Source: Zelopaecilomyces penicillatus (Eukaryota > Ascomycota > Sordariomycetes > Hypocreales > Pseudodiploosporaceae). Taken from it: a DNA stretch of 64,000 nucleotides. The position numbers and the translations under genes are program-made. The stretch is from the NCBI GenBank assembly GCA_005765155.1, contig VCCP01000002.1, positions 6,262,001 through 6,326,000 on the forward strand, given 5' to 3'. A model generated the notes under the pieces. That model was given only the letters and a program-made list of their open reading frames with translations, searched no databases and was not told the DNA's origin. Positions 43,650 to 55,781 of the stretch are shown in pieces. Positions within the stretch are counted from its first letter, which is position 1. The number at the start of each line of letters is the position of its first letter.

Positions 43650-45414
43650 ATGGCTGCCATCTCCGCACAATCTGGTCCTGCCACGGCTTTGACACCACCC
43701 AGCAGCAGCCATGGAAACCAGTCTTGGGGGTATTCTAGGGGGCATATGGAGGTGAGTAAAACATAATGCAGATGATGAGTAATGGAGGGGGCGGTCTGGG
43801 GGAAACCTCCTCGCATATTCCCGGATGGAATCTTTCCTGACAATACCTCATCTCTGGAATGCAGTCAGTGCATGGTTTGCTGACAACCTGGTCGATCCTT
43901 AGCAAACGATGAATGACCATGAAGTTACTACGCATTTGGACCAAACGCACCGGAATCACAGCAAACCACTCAACGGAAACTTCCCCACCACATCGCATTA
44001 CCAAAATGCCGAGATTGCTGCTCGGAAAATGCACTCAGTCGATAATCTCTACGGTGCCAGATGGGACAAAACTGTAGATAATGGTGCCCTGTCACCTCCT
44101 CCAACATTTGATCCCAAAATGGGCCGCATAACACCCGCAGAATGGTCCTTTCACAGCACCGAGACGGCTGTAGACGAACTAAAACGACCGGTAGTGCATC
44201 AGGGATCCAACCTCAGCCTCAGAAGCGAAACGTCCAAGTGGATTCATCGTGATAAGCTTGCCAAGATTGAAAACGATGAGCTTCATGCCGCCGGCATTTT
44301 TGTCGAAGCTCCGCGCTCCAGAGCCCCCAGCAAACAACGGAGAGATCGTAGCACGCGCCGGAACACAGACGCGTCCGACCACAATCAAAACCGGCCGAGA
44401 AATGACTCTGCGACTCTGGAAGCGTTGGATACTTCCGGCCCAAGCTGGGACCTGCGGACGCCCGAGGAAATCGCAGAGGCCGAGGCGAATGCCTACTTTA
44501 CCTCCAATGGGCATTACGGCGGAACCCGCATTCCCGTTGCCAAAGCAAGTCCTGCTCCGATACCACTTGACTATCTAGAACGAGGAACCACTGCGCTGAG
44601 GAAGCACACTGAAAGTCCCGAAAACCAAGCCATAACCCACCCCAAAACACGCTCCAGGAGCGCCAGCGCTAGCTTTAGGGATCCGAGCCACCATGCGGTC
44701 ACTCCTGGGGGACACCGGCCAGGTCAACGTTCTGTGACTGATTTCTCGCCAAAGAAGCCGGGCCCTGCGTCCCGTAAGACGTCGGCTTCGTCCAAGACAA
44801 GCACCACACCCAACAGACCCAAGACACGTTCTGGTCCTAGCAGAGATTCGCCTGGTAGCACAAGTACGCGACCCCCCACTCGCTCAGGAGAGGGTTCTAT
44901 TACCAAGCACTTGGAAGGCGACCCACCGTGGCTGGTCAACAGCTACAGGCCAGATCCAAGATTGCCACAGGACCAGCAGCTGCTACCCACAGTTGCGAGA
45001 AGACTTCAGCAGGAGAAGTGGGAGAAGGAAGGCAAATTTGGGGATATATATGACACTGATTTCAGGCCGTTGAACGACAAGTCAATGTTGAAAGCACCAG
45101 AACCCCCTGTTCCCGAGAATGCACCAACTACAACAACAGAAGAAGAGACCCAACATAACCAGTCGGGTGACTGGCCACTAAAGACTGGAGCCCCCCCTGC
45201 CAGGAGCCCACCGATCCGACAAGGCTCCTACTCAACCATGCCCAAGATGTCTGGCAAGCCGCCTGTCAGCCCGATACCGAGCCCTCGAACGCCAGTTACA
45301 CCATACACCATGACCCAGGAGCAACACGATGCCATTCAGCCTATCCAGACGATGCCAGATAGGCAGGATGATGACGAGAGGAAAGGTGGTTGTGGATGCT
45401 GTGTTGTCATGTGA
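43650..45414 (+). CDS. teaR: TeaR/Mod5-like prenylated cell-end marker receptor
   Basis: Cortical anchor that, in Aspergillus and fission yeast, holds the microtubule-delivered polarity marker TeaA/Tea1 at the growing tip. Exons 43650-43751 and 43903-45414 (intron GTGAGT...TTAG) give 537 aa. The protein is mostly disordered: Ser/Arg/Thr/Pro-rich from about residue 170 to 350. It has conserved islands GARWDKTVDNGALSPPPTFD near the N-terminus and EGDPPWLVNSYRPDPRLPQD followed by LLPTVARRLQQEKWEKEGKFG. The C-terminus is GGCGCCVVM: CVVM is a CAAX box (Met favours farnesylation) with extra cysteines suited to palmitoylation. No transmembrane segment is seen. The family call rests on the CAAX end plus the DPPW-VN-Y-PDPRLP block, recalled rather than searched. 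A fallback description is fungal CAAX-anchored disordered protein. Confidence 0.72.
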
Positions 45415-47054
45415 AGGACTGATATGCAACAAACATACGCACATTAACATCACATTCAATCTTGGCGCAACATTGAGACTTCTCTACTCCCTTACTGAAC
45501 AAAAAGGGGGTCAGCGACATTCCCGTATATATCCGGAACCTCCTTCCTCTTCGCAAATTATTTTTATGACGTTACGAAACCTTGACCACATCATTCATCG
45601 GATCCAGCCAGTTTTTTTTTTGTTGGGTGAACTTGCAACTTCTTTTTTTCATGTTCACCAACTGCCCACTTAGCGACTGCTGTTCTTTTTTTTTTCTTTG
45701 TGCTTTTCACCTTTTTTTACTCTGTGCCACGCCACCGAAACCTGGTCGATGGGATAGATTATCATTCCACCTTCGAACTGCATACACAGTGGGGGGGGCC
45801 TTTGCTATGCAGCGATGGATGGTCTTGAATCTATCCCATTCTCACTATAAGTCTCCTCAACACCTTCCCCCTCTTGTTCGGATCACATCTTTTGTACTTT
45901 TTTATCAGTCAAATGGTCGAGTTTGGGGAGGTCACCCCCCCCCCCCGATTCTGTATTGTTTTAATCATTGGGGACTGTTTGTCTTTTTTTTTATACTGTC
46001 TCATTGCGATCTTTTGTTCATTATTTTTGTTCTGGTTATGTTCTATTTTTTGTTCTTACATTTGTTTGTCTGCGTGGTGTTTTGAACGATACGTAGACAA
46101 CTCATTACCTTTTTTTTATGGGAGAGTAGAGAAGATGCTGGGATTTGGAGTGTTGAGACGGAGAGGAGCGACATGCACACTCTTGAGTTCGGGAGGAGGG
46201 AACTGTGAGGGGGGGCGTACCCAAGTCTCACATGCGAAATACATATGTGCCCTTGTCTGATACGGGATATAACTCCTGGGGGTTGTGCGAGATGTGCAGC
46301 GGTACGGTGAGTGGGAGGAGAAGGGGAGAGCGCTTTTGTTCTCTTGGACCCCTCAAAGTAGGGCGATGAGACTTTTGATAGTTGAAAAAGATAGCAGGGA
46401 TAGTGAATCTCCTGTTTACCAATGTTTCACCCTTGCTGTGCCTCCTTGCAATGTCCGTGAGGTTCGTTTTTTTTACACTGAGGTTGTGTAGAACAAGTGC
46501 GTATAGCTTCTCCTCCATGGACATACACATTTCGAGTTGGGAAGTGAGATATTGGAACCTTCAGACAGGGAATATCATTAACGTGTTAAAAGTAGAGGGA
46601 GGATATAGAGTGCTGTATGGTAGAAACCTACCCCTAATACATTTAATTAATTACCTGATGTATTGTAATCTTCCACATTGTAAATGATAGCTCCACATAT
46701 AGCCTCGTTTGCACTCACCATATGGGGACAGAGCACTCAGACGAACACAATGGTATGTCCCCCTCTCATACAGCAAATCTACATCTGTTTCACAAAGCAA
46801 CGAAGGACCATTTATTTTGTACGCCATTTGCATTTCATTCATTTATCATAGTAGCTAAAATACACCCAATCCCGCCTCTCTCGGAGGGGATATCATCAGG
46901 GAATTATGGGGTAAAAGCGATACGTGTCTGAACCCAAGACACAGCAAAAACACAAAATTTCACCGGACCGTATGCTCTTTCTTCTAAACCGTTCAACTCC
47001 CATGAAAAAACTTTTCTCTGGTTTCCCGATTCTTTTTTAAACGCAACAGGTCGC
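45415..47054. other. Intergenic between convergent TeaR-like and Hsp90 genes
   Basis: 3' flanks of both genes. Long T runs and a poly-C12 at 45935-45946. No gene is recognised. Confidence 0.5.
45935..45946 (+). repeat. Poly-C tract (12)
   Basis: Twelve consecutive C in the 3' flank of the TeaR-like gene. Confidence 0.9.
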
Positions 47055-49227
47055 TTAGTCAACCTCCTCCATGGCGCTGTCACCAGTCTCAACAGCGGGC
47101 GCATCCTCGGTGACGGCCTCAGCGGGAGCAGAGTCGTCCTCCTCGATGTTCAGGCCGAGCTGAACAAGCTTGTGGATGCGGTCGGCGAAGCCAGCAGGCT
47201 CATCAATAGTGAAGCCAGAGACCAGCAGAGAGGTCTCGAAGAGGAGCTGGACGATGGACTTGACAGTTCGGTCGTTCTCGCCGTCGGCTTCAACCTTCTT
47301 CTTGAGCTCCTGGACAATGGCAGACTTGGGGGAGATCTCAAAGGTCTTCTTGGAAGACATGTAGCTGCTCATGGAGGTGTCACGGAGGGCCTGGGCCTTC
47401 ATGATACGCTCCATGTTAGCGGACCAACCGAACTGGCCAGTTCGGATGGCGCAGGGGGATGTGCCGAGCTTGTGGCTGACGACAACCTTCTCGACCTTGT
47501 CGCCGAGAACGTTCTTGAGGCTCTTGGAGAGGCTCTCGTACTCCTTCTCCTCCTCCTCACGTGCCTTCTTCTCCTCGTCAGTCTCCTCGAGCTCGAAGTC
47601 CTTGGTGATGTCGACAAGCTTCTTGTCCTCGAACTCCTTGAGCTGAGTCATGGCATACTCATCAATGGGGTCGACGAGGAAGAGAACCTCGAAGCCCTTC
47701 TCGCGCAGAGCGTCAAGGAAGGGAGACTTGGAGACGGCCTTGATGGACTCGCCAGTGATGTAGTACATGTTCTTCTGGTGCTCGGGCATGCGAGTAACGT
47801 AGTCGGACAGAGAGGTCATCTCATCGCCAGACTTGGTGGAGTTGAAGCGGAGAAGCTTGGCCAGGATGGAGCGGTTCTGGGTGTCCTCGTGGATACCAAG
47901 CTTGAGGTTCTTGGAGAAGGCAGTGTAGAACTTGTCGAACTGCTCCTTGTCCTCAGCGATCTCGTTGAAGAGCTCAAGAGACTTCTTGACGATGTTCTTC
48001 TTGATGACCTTCATGATCTTGTTCTGCTGGAGAGTCTCACGAGACAGGTTGAGAGGGAGATCCTCAGAGTCGACAACACCCTTGACGAAGCTGAGCCACT
48101 CAGGGATGAGCTCGGTGGCGTCATCAGTGATGAAGACACGGCGGACATAGAGCTTGATGTTGTTCTTGGTCTTCTTGGTCTCGAAGAGATCAAAGGGGGC
48201 ACGCTTGGGAACGAACAGGATAGCGCGGAACTCGAGCTGACCCTCGACGGAGAAGTGCTTGACACCGAGGTGGTCCTCCCAGTCGTTGGAGAGCGACTTG
48301 TAGAAAGAAGCATACTCCTCAGTGGTGATGTCTTGGGGGTTGCGAGTCCAGATGGGCTTCTGCTTGTTGAGCTCCTCCTCCTCAATCTTGGTCTCCTTGA
48401 TCTTCTTGGTCTTTTTGGGCTTCTCCTTCTCCTCCTCATCGTCCTCAACCTCCTCGATGCGGGGCTTCTTGTCATCACCCTCCTCGGTGACAACCTCCTC
48501 CTCAGCATCCTCATCAGGGACCTCAGTCTCGGTCTCCTTCTGGACGTGGAGGTAGATGGGGTAGGAGATGAACTCGGAGTGCTTCTTGATGACCTCCTTG
48601 ATCTTGCTCTCGTTCAAGTAGTCGGCCTGCTCATCCTTGAGGTGGAGGATGATGGAGGTACCACGGCCGAGCTGCTCGCCCTCGGTGTCGGCAGCGATGC
48701 TGAAAGTGCCACCAGCGCTGGACTCCCAGATGTACTGCTCGTCATCGTTGTGCTTGGAGATGACGCTGACACGGTCGGCAACGAGGTAGGCTGAGTAGAA
48801 ACCAACACCGAACTGACCAATCATGGAAACATCGGCACCGGCGGTCAGGGCCTCCATGAACTGCTTGGTACCGGAGCGGGCAATTGTACCCAGGTTGTTG
48901 ACAAGGTCCTATGGCATATTAGCTACTGTATTGGGCGGGGTATAAAAGATGTCATGATGGATAACTTACAGCCTTGGTCATACCAATACCGGTATCCCGG
49001 ATGGTCAGGGTCTTGTTCTCCTTGTTGGGGATGATATCAATGCGCAGATCCTTGCCAGAGTCGAGCTGGGTGGGGTCGGACAGCGCCTTGTAGCGGACCT
49101 TGTCCAAGGCATCGGAGGCATTGGACACGAGTTCTCGCAGGAAGATCTCCTTGTTTGAGTAGACGGTGTTGATGATGAGAGAGAGGAGCTGAGAGATCTC
49201 AGCCTGGAACTCGAAAGTCTCAGACAT
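47055..49227 (-). CDS. hsp90: Heat shock protein Hsp90
   Basis: Cytosolic ATP-dependent chaperone. Exons 49227-48970 and 48908-47055 (intron GTAAGT...ATAG) give 703 aa, the usual length. The GHKL ATPase domain begins ETFEFQAEISQLLSLIINTVYSNKEIFLRELVSNASDALDK and continues with DTGIGMTKADLVNNLG (exon junction inside this motif) and GQFGVGFYSAYLVAD. A charged Glu/Lys linker (EDDEEEKEKPKKTKK) follows, then the middle domain (NLSRETLQQ with the catalytic Arg) and the C-terminal dimer domain. The protein ends MEEVD, the TPR co-chaperone docking peptide. Codon use is strongly biased to C-ending codons, as for a highly expressed gene. Confidence 0.98.
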
Positions 49228-50665
49228 GGTGACGGGTATCAAAGGGAATTCGTGTCTCTGTGGTGGCGGATGTTAGCTTGGGCAGTCTCGAGGGTAAAAA
49301 AGTGGTGATAGTGGTGGGGGAAGAATGGCATGGTGGGGTGATTTTGGGGGCTGGCGGCGATAGATGGATGAAAAAACCGCCATTGAGCGGGAGGAAAAGC
49401 CCAAGAAGACCAACAGGCGGAGCTTTCTCAAACAGGTTGCACAGATCGCTCTGATCCTTTTTTGACAGTCTGTTCTCGATCGCGCCCACCACAGAAAAAG
49501 AAGGCTCAAGAGAGCAGCAGACGAGGCAGAAGAGGGGCGCTTACATTGAGGTGATGGTCGTAGTAGAAGCTCTATACAGAACACAAGCGGCTCGCTGAGC
49601 GTGTCTGAAGGAAGGAGAACAAGGAGGGGGTATGGAGAGTTTTGCAAGATGGAGAGGAATAGAGAGAAAAAAAGAAGAGCGCGAGCAGGCGGATAAGTAG
49701 TCAACTAAAAAGGGCTGCGTTGCTGCGTGCAGCTTTGGTCTCTTCAGTCTCGCCATCCAGAGATTCCATGGGATTCTATGGCCGGTGCCTTTCCACAGCA
49801 ACCAGCGGGGCAGCGCTGATTGGCCGGGAGGGGTTGCTGGAGGCTTCTAGCAGCCTCCAGAAAAAAGGCGACCAGGGGGGGTTGGTTGGTTTGGTTCTTT
49901 GTCCTTTGTACTGGAGGCTGTGTGCACCACCTGCAAAAGCTGTGCTCTCTCCACAAGCACACCGCCCAGCCGTTGTGTTTACTGGCAGGCCGTCTGTTGC
50001 CCAAGCAATTACGTACTGAGCCTAGTCAATATGCCGAGTGCCCCTCTGCAGCAGAAGATGATTGAAGCCATCGAATGGATATCTACACGTTGTGGTTGGC
50101 AGCATGTTTGTCCAATTGGCACGGTCTACGCTGCCAGGCTGTCAGGCTGCTGGATCCGCTATATTTACGGTGTACCTAAAGTACAGGGAGACTTGCCGCT
50201 GCGAACCCCCACCAACAAGCACTGTAACAGATGCTGGAATCTTCTGCCACTTGCAATACACTGAACGAGGCTGAACGAGGCGGGGCAGGCAGGACAGGCA
50301 GGACAGCCCACCAGCCGTCTAGGCCCTGGCTCTCAAGGCTAACGCCAGGCTAGGTTCTCACGCCACTGTTGCCACTGTTGCTGTTCCTAGCAGCCACCCT
50401 AGCAGCCACCCGCTGTGATGTGTCTTACCTGTTGAGCTGTGCGGTGAGCATTAACCAGCCTTACCTAAACATGCCACCCTTATCTTATCGGCGGCTTGCA
50501 GCTGTCATCGCGATCTCCAACTTCTCTTGACCTACAACATGAGGAGAAGTGCGGTTGACAAACTATATTTTTTCAGCATCTGTCTATATCAACTTCAACC
50601 AGCTTTCAATACAAAAAGCTTTGTGCTTTATCATAACATGAACTATTTTATACCGCCTGATATGT
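49228..50665. other. Hsp90 promoter region and SDR 3' flank
   Basis: The first few hundred bases hold the Hsp90 5' leader (C/T-rich on the minus strand) and promoter. No clear array of three nGAAn units (heat shock element) is visible by eye. At 50250-50420 short direct repeats occur (gaacgaggct; caggcaggac; agcagccaccct). Confidence 0.5.
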
Positions 50666-51743
50666 TCAACCCAGCTGCTCTCTCTCGTTCCAATCAACCA
50701 GACCGTCATGTCCCAGCTTCTCCCTGATCAGCTGGTTACTCAGATTCCACAGTGCATGGCCAAGATCCGCATCTGATGCCTGGGCACTCTCTTTGCCCTC
50801 TTGACCAGGATCAGTAAAGTAATAGCCATTCTGGTTCGTCTCAGCAATTTCTGGTGATATCAAGGCCCAGAGCGCGCTGTATGAGCCTTGCTTGGGACTC
50901 CGACTGGCAGACACCATTGTCCATTCGATGAGACGGCCGAGGATTGGGCCGTATGCATCTTTCCATTGGCCTTGCATTGCCGTATTGACCTATGGTAGTG
51001 GATTTTCAAGTTAGTTGCTGAACTAGATCTTGAGACTGGCATGTTATGCAACAACTTACCGCTCCGGGATGCACGCTTAGTGCCAAGATGGAGTCGCTGT
51101 TTGGTTTAATGACCTTTTCGACGAGTCCGAACTTGATGAAGAGGATCAGGGCCACTTTGGCTCTGGCATATAGCTGTGTCGGATCCAGAGTATCGTCATT
51201 AATCTCTTCCAAACTCTCAAATTTGAGGTTGGTGGGTGCCACGCGATGCAGCTCGCTCGATATCGTGACAATTCTCGGCGCCGTCACACCTGGCATATTG
51301 CTAGTCTTGCGAATAAGAGGCCATAGCTGATTCGTCACGTAAAACTGGCCAAGGTAGTTGACACCAAAATGGCGATCAATTCCATCGGCATCCAGAGCAA
51401 ACGTGTTTGCATTGATTCCAGCTGAAAGAACGAGAAAGTCAAGACGGTCGAGCGAGTTGCGCAGGTCGGAAAAGACTCTTTGAGTGTGTTTCAGGTCTCC
51501 CAAGTCACATTCCTTCCAGTCAATTTTGGCATCGGGTGTTTCGGCTTTGATCTGAGATATAGCCTCGTTTCCTTGTTCCTCCTTTCGGTTCACCATGATG
51601 ACCTTGCATCCTGCATGTGCGAGAGCACGGCTGATTTCGTAGCCAATGCCTGTAGCCCCACCAGTGACAATGGCTACACGGCCAAACAGGTTATCAGGTT
51701 GGACCTCAGTTGGTCCTATAATGCCAGAGAGAATCGACTGCAT
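50666..51743 (-). CDS. Short-chain dehydrogenase/reductase
   Basis: NAD(P)-dependent oxidoreductase of classical or WWOX/retinol-dehydrogenase-like type. Exons 51743-51060 and 50989-50666 (intron GTAAGT...CATAG, phase 0) give 335 aa. Rossmann nucleotide motif TGGATGIG (residues 27-34), VNRK after strand 2 (suggesting NADPH), CDLGDL, SAGIN (107-111; NAG equivalent), active-site TISSELH (Ser162/163) and YARAK (Tyr192, Lys196). After the intron, VHPGAVNTAM continues the post-catalytic PG motif. No signal or membrane anchor is seen. Substrate unknown. Confidence 0.92.
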
Positions 51744-52425
51744 GGTGATAGAATGTTATGGTTTCGGTGTAATAAGAGGTGATTTGCTACTATAGTTGTC
51801 TCTAAAACAGGAGAGCAGTCTTCAATACGGCCCTTATAAGGGCCATTTCAGGGTTGCAAATACCATCATGATGTATAAATGTCGTCATCGGATGAGCTCA
51901 TGACCAAAGCGTCATCGAAATACTGACATGCATGTCTATCCCAAAGCAAACAATAACAGCCTTGCTGCTGTTGGTCTAAGCGTCATACAACTCACACCTA
52001 CAATACGATGAGAACAGAAAGCCTATTGTGGGAATGTAATGAACGACACGTGTACGTATGGCGCTGGACTAGATGGCAGTGATGTATCTCGATTAGTTGC
52101 AGATGCTGCTATTCCGAATGGCATGACTGCAATCTACCGACCTTTGTCAGTTTGGCCGTGAAGATCAATCTCAAGAAAGGGTTGCAATCGACGTTAAGAA
52201 GAAAGTATGTCACAATTCATTACAATGTTGACGAAAAGGCCAATTTCTATCTAAGCCTATATCACAGATCGTCGCTGGATATAACAGCCTGCCTTCTAAC
52301 TAAAAAGTCTTTAAGAACCATGATGTCTTACCATCACATGCCACAGATGATGACTCAACTAATTCCACGCCGCAGTTCTTTCGGCAATAAAGTGTAAAAT
52401 TCCATCTACTCCAGGATTATCACTG
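51744..52425. other. Intergenic between SDR and RIC8 genes
   Basis: SDR promoter and RIC8 3' flank. AT-rich, no gene seen. Confidence 0.5.
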
Positions 52426-53997
52426 TCACTCATCTGAGGCATCATCAGGAAGCTCCTCCAACCGTCCTGATCTCGCAGCCTGAGCCACGGGGTTCTCAAC
52501 ATTGATGACACCAGTTCTTTGCAATCTGAACAAAATCTTAGCATTGGAAACATAAAGGTAGAGGCATAACGTACATTTCGAACAAAACAAACAGTCTTTC
52601 CGCTTCTCGCTCTTTCTCTTCGTCTGTCATGTCGGGCAGCGTAGATTGGCTCTCCAAATTCCTTAACTGGCCAGTAATGGGATTGTAGTCGGCCTGTCGA
52701 TTGGCCATATCACCAACGGCTAAATTGTCTTCTGATACACTTATGCCCTTGGAAGCAAGAAATCCGGCTGCGTTCCCAAAGCCAACGTTTTGTATGAACA
52801 ATGACTCGTTTTTCTTTGACAACTCATAGAAAAAGGTCAGAATACAGTCTCGCACTTCAGCCTCCATGGATGTCGAAGCAAGGCGTAGTAGTCTATGTGA
52901 TAGAGAGTCCCCCTGGCCAAGTGGTTTCACTCGGTCCTCATCGGACGGGAAAATACGTTCACGCAATTTAGACTGAGCCCCAGACGAGTTAGATTGCGTA
53001 ATCCGAACAAGAACCAGTAAAAGAGGAAGAAGCTGTTTCTCTGTGCTAGGCCCGCTGATAGCTATGACGGATGAATGTAAAATATCCAGCAACTTATCAG
53101 CAGACTTTGCCGGAACAGTTCGATTCACCGGAATAGGAAGCGAAGCAAGGCATGCGATCAGCAAGGACAAGGGTGGTTGTAGAGGAGGAGATGGAATATC
53201 GACGTTGCTGAGCATGTCAAATAGGGGATCCAGAGACACGAGGAATCGGTAGGCTTGGGCTTCATATCGCACTGCTAATGTAGAGAACAGTTTGAGGGTC
53301 GCATTGCTGGCTGATGTGGGATCTGTTGAGAGCGCAGAGGAGGCTTTCGCATGCCGTGATATGTTCTGTGAGAGAGTGAGTTTCTGCTCTTTAAAAAACA
53401 TCAAAACTCACTGAACCTTGTTGATAAATCCTGCCAGATCGTCGTGCTCAAGATGGTGTGTAAGATGTTCACTACTAGTAAGCGTGCTATAAAGCAATAG
53501 ATTAGATGTTAGTAGCTCATCATCAGGGTCCTCAATCTATTTCTGTGTTAGTTATCCAGCAGCCTTGAATGTTATGGGGCGATGGGATTTAGTACCTTCA
53601 TTAACTGGACGACTTTTTGCGGATAACCTTCATCAACAAAGACTTGTCTAGTTGATGCGTCACGGACTAGAATATTGTTGAGACATCGCAGCGCAATTCG
53701 GCGTTCAATTGGAGCCGCGTGGTCAAATGCATAGCAGCCGAGAACATCCAGTCCACGCTTCGTACATAATGGCCGTAGGGACTGGTCACTAGAAGATCTT
53801 GTATGAGGGAGCAGAAGCTCAATCAGCTCTTTACACTCTATAGACTGTGTTAGCAGCTTTGTTACGCAAGAGCAAACATGATGGAATGGAGGGTGGTAGA
53901 ATGTGTAGGACTTGCTTGCTTGTTTGTTTGTTTTGAGATTCACATCTAGACTGCTAAGAATCTCCTCTGTCCCAGCCTCTGTCTCTATGAGAGACAT
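52426..53997 (-). CDS. ric8: RIC8 (synembryn), G-alpha guanine-nucleotide exchange factor
   Basis: Cytosolic non-receptor GEF and chaperone for G-alpha subunits, acting in growth and conidiation in Neurospora and relatives. Exons 53997-53596, 53536-53417, 53365-52575 and 52525-52426 give 470 aa. Armadillo-like repeat protein: PIERRIALRCLNNILVRDASTRQVFVDEGYPQK and the C-terminal signature ITGQLRNLESQSTLPDMTDEEKEREAERLFVLFE followed by RTGVINVENPV. The N-terminal part of exon 1 reads through without a stop, but 53830-53960 has intron-like features (GTGAATC donor, GCTAAC branch site, TATAG/ACACAG acceptor). The segment NLKTNKQASKSYTFYHPPFHHVCSCV looks foreign to the family, so an extra intron there is likely and the protein would be shorter. 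Intron 2 uses a weak donor, GTTCAG. Confidence 0.88.
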
Positions 53998-54457
53998 TTT
54001 TATGTGGATCTCGTAAAATGAGATATACTGCATCCGCGATGCTATTGTTAAGTTGGTCTACTGACGATCTTTAATGTAAATGCTCGTCATACTCATTTGG
54101 TGTATTCTGTGAGATGATGAAATGAAAGAACGAGATAATGATTTCAATGCTGAGTAATAATACCCCGCAAACTTTTCTAAAAGAGCACAATCCAGCATGC
54201 AAAGCAACACGCAAGGAAGAAAAAGTGTGTGTGCTGGTTGCTGTTGGGCAGGGATGTTGGCTGTTATGAGGCCGCAAGACCTCATCTAAGGTGGTTCTTG
54301 AATTGTTCATCATGTTTTTTTTATGAAAGCCACGTAGACATTTAAGGACGATATGAATAAATTAACTGACTAAACATCATCTTCAATCTGGGTATACATA
54401 CTAGTTTCATTAAGAAAAATTAAAATGCTAATTAGATACGAAGAGCACCAGTCCCTC
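53998..54457. other. Intergenic between RIC8 and IDO genes
   Basis: Short AT-rich spacer holding the RIC8 promoter and the IDO 3' flank. No gene seen. Confidence 0.5.
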
Positions 54458-55781
54458 TTACGTCGATGAGCTGAGTATACCAGCCACAGCAGTCTCATCT
54501 CTCATCTTCCTCAAAAAATACAACAACGCTGTCCCTGTGGTTCCATTCGGCGCTGAATCATGTAGCCCAGAAGGCATCAACTTTGGCAAAGTTTGACTTT
54601 GCTGTGATCCTTCCCACGGCTTCTTCAGCTGCATGGCCACAAATCTCGTGACAATCTGAATGTGCTTCGCTCGGAACTGAGTCAACGCCTCCGCTGCGGA
54701 TGAATATGCGATCCTTAGGCGACGCTGTTTCTTGGAGGAGGGTGGTAGTAGTGCGAGTTCACGTATGCTACCAAGTTGGGAAACGTGGTCGAGGAAACGT
54801 CGATGGGGGCCGGGTGTGCATTGGCGGGTGTCGTAGTGGAAGCCTTCGTGTTTCCTGCTTGGGTGGCCGTTGTGGCCAACGCCGAGTGCGATGTCAAACA
54901 ACTGAAGGAGAGAACTTTGGCCATTGCTTCCGCCGGGAAGTTTCCACCATTTCCCTTTTCCATCCCCTTCGTCGTAAAAGACCCCCTTTGGTAGCCCAGC
55001 GCCCTCGACGTTCCTGCTGCCAGCATAAAACGGCCGTATCTGATGGCAGAAAGTCAAGGGGTCACATTTTTCATGCATTCTTTCAAGAAGTCCTACAATC
55101 TCTTGAATAGAGGCCTTCAAGTCGACCAAAGCCCTTGTGATGGCGGCGTACCGCTTGGTGCCGACGCCTTCGAATGCTTTCACCAACTGCTTGATGATCC
55201 CAGCACCTTTGGCTTCGACAGCAATGCCAATCCGGAGAAACCATGACTCAGACTCCGTTCCTGTAAATGTCAGGAGAGTGCTGAGATGGTCAGGATTGCT
55301 GAGGTCAGATCCGTCAAGTGAGTAATTCCACAGGTTCACCGCGGCGCATGTGAGAACGGGGGGGATTTCCACGTGAGAAGATGCACTCAGAAACGGGATC
55401 GCGAGTTGTGGTGGCAGAATCTAGATGAGTGTTAGCTGTGATTCCTCGACTTCAAAAGTATGGACTTTTGTGTGTATATGTGAAGGAAGAAGATCTTACT
55501 TCTTCTGGCTTGTCTCCACCCCAGACATATGCGTGTGATAAGAAAGCAAGGAGAGAGTAAGCTCTTCTCCATTCTGCCTCTGATTGGAGATGATCAGTGC
55601 TAAGCACGGGGAGGTCTGCCACGGCAGATCTAAGAAGACGGGATTTGATCAGATGTGGTAGGTCCTGGGCGATCGTCTCCCAGGGTTGGTAGTAGTCATC
55701 CGGGAGGCATTTGATGGGACAACTCTCCGGCAGGAAAGCGTTGTCTGTAATGGCGAACTCATCCAATGATATAGAAGCCAT
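54458..55781 (-). CDS. ido: Indoleamine 2,3-dioxygenase
   Basis: Haem dioxygenase that opens the indole ring of tryptophan to N-formylkynurenine, the first step of the kynurenine route to NAD (BNA2 role in yeast). Exons 55781-55500 and 55420-54458 (intron GTAAGA...CTAG) give 414 aa. Family motifs: RRAYSLLAFLSHAYVWGG near the N-terminus, WFLRIGIAVEAKGA, IRPFYAGSRN, and the proximal haem histidine in PGPHRRFLDHVSQL (His300). The C-terminus is MPSGLHDSAPNGTTGTALLYFLRKMRDET, the conserved G-TGGT-L-FL block with NGTTGT here. No targeting peptide. Start chosen at MASISLDEF; an in-frame ATG at 55865 would add 28 residues. Fungi often carry several IDO paralogues; which one this is cannot be told. 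Confidence 0.95.

Noticed and set aside
47172..48794. 540-codon open frame antisense to Hsp90
   Set aside because: Shadow of the strongly biased Hsp90 codons on the opposite strand; Leu/Val/Gly-rich, no domain, and Hsp90 itself is certain.
49540..49870. Possible heat shock elements upstream of Hsp90
   Set aside because: Only scattered GAA and TTC triplets; no three adjacent inverted 5-bp units at correct spacing could be confirmed by eye.
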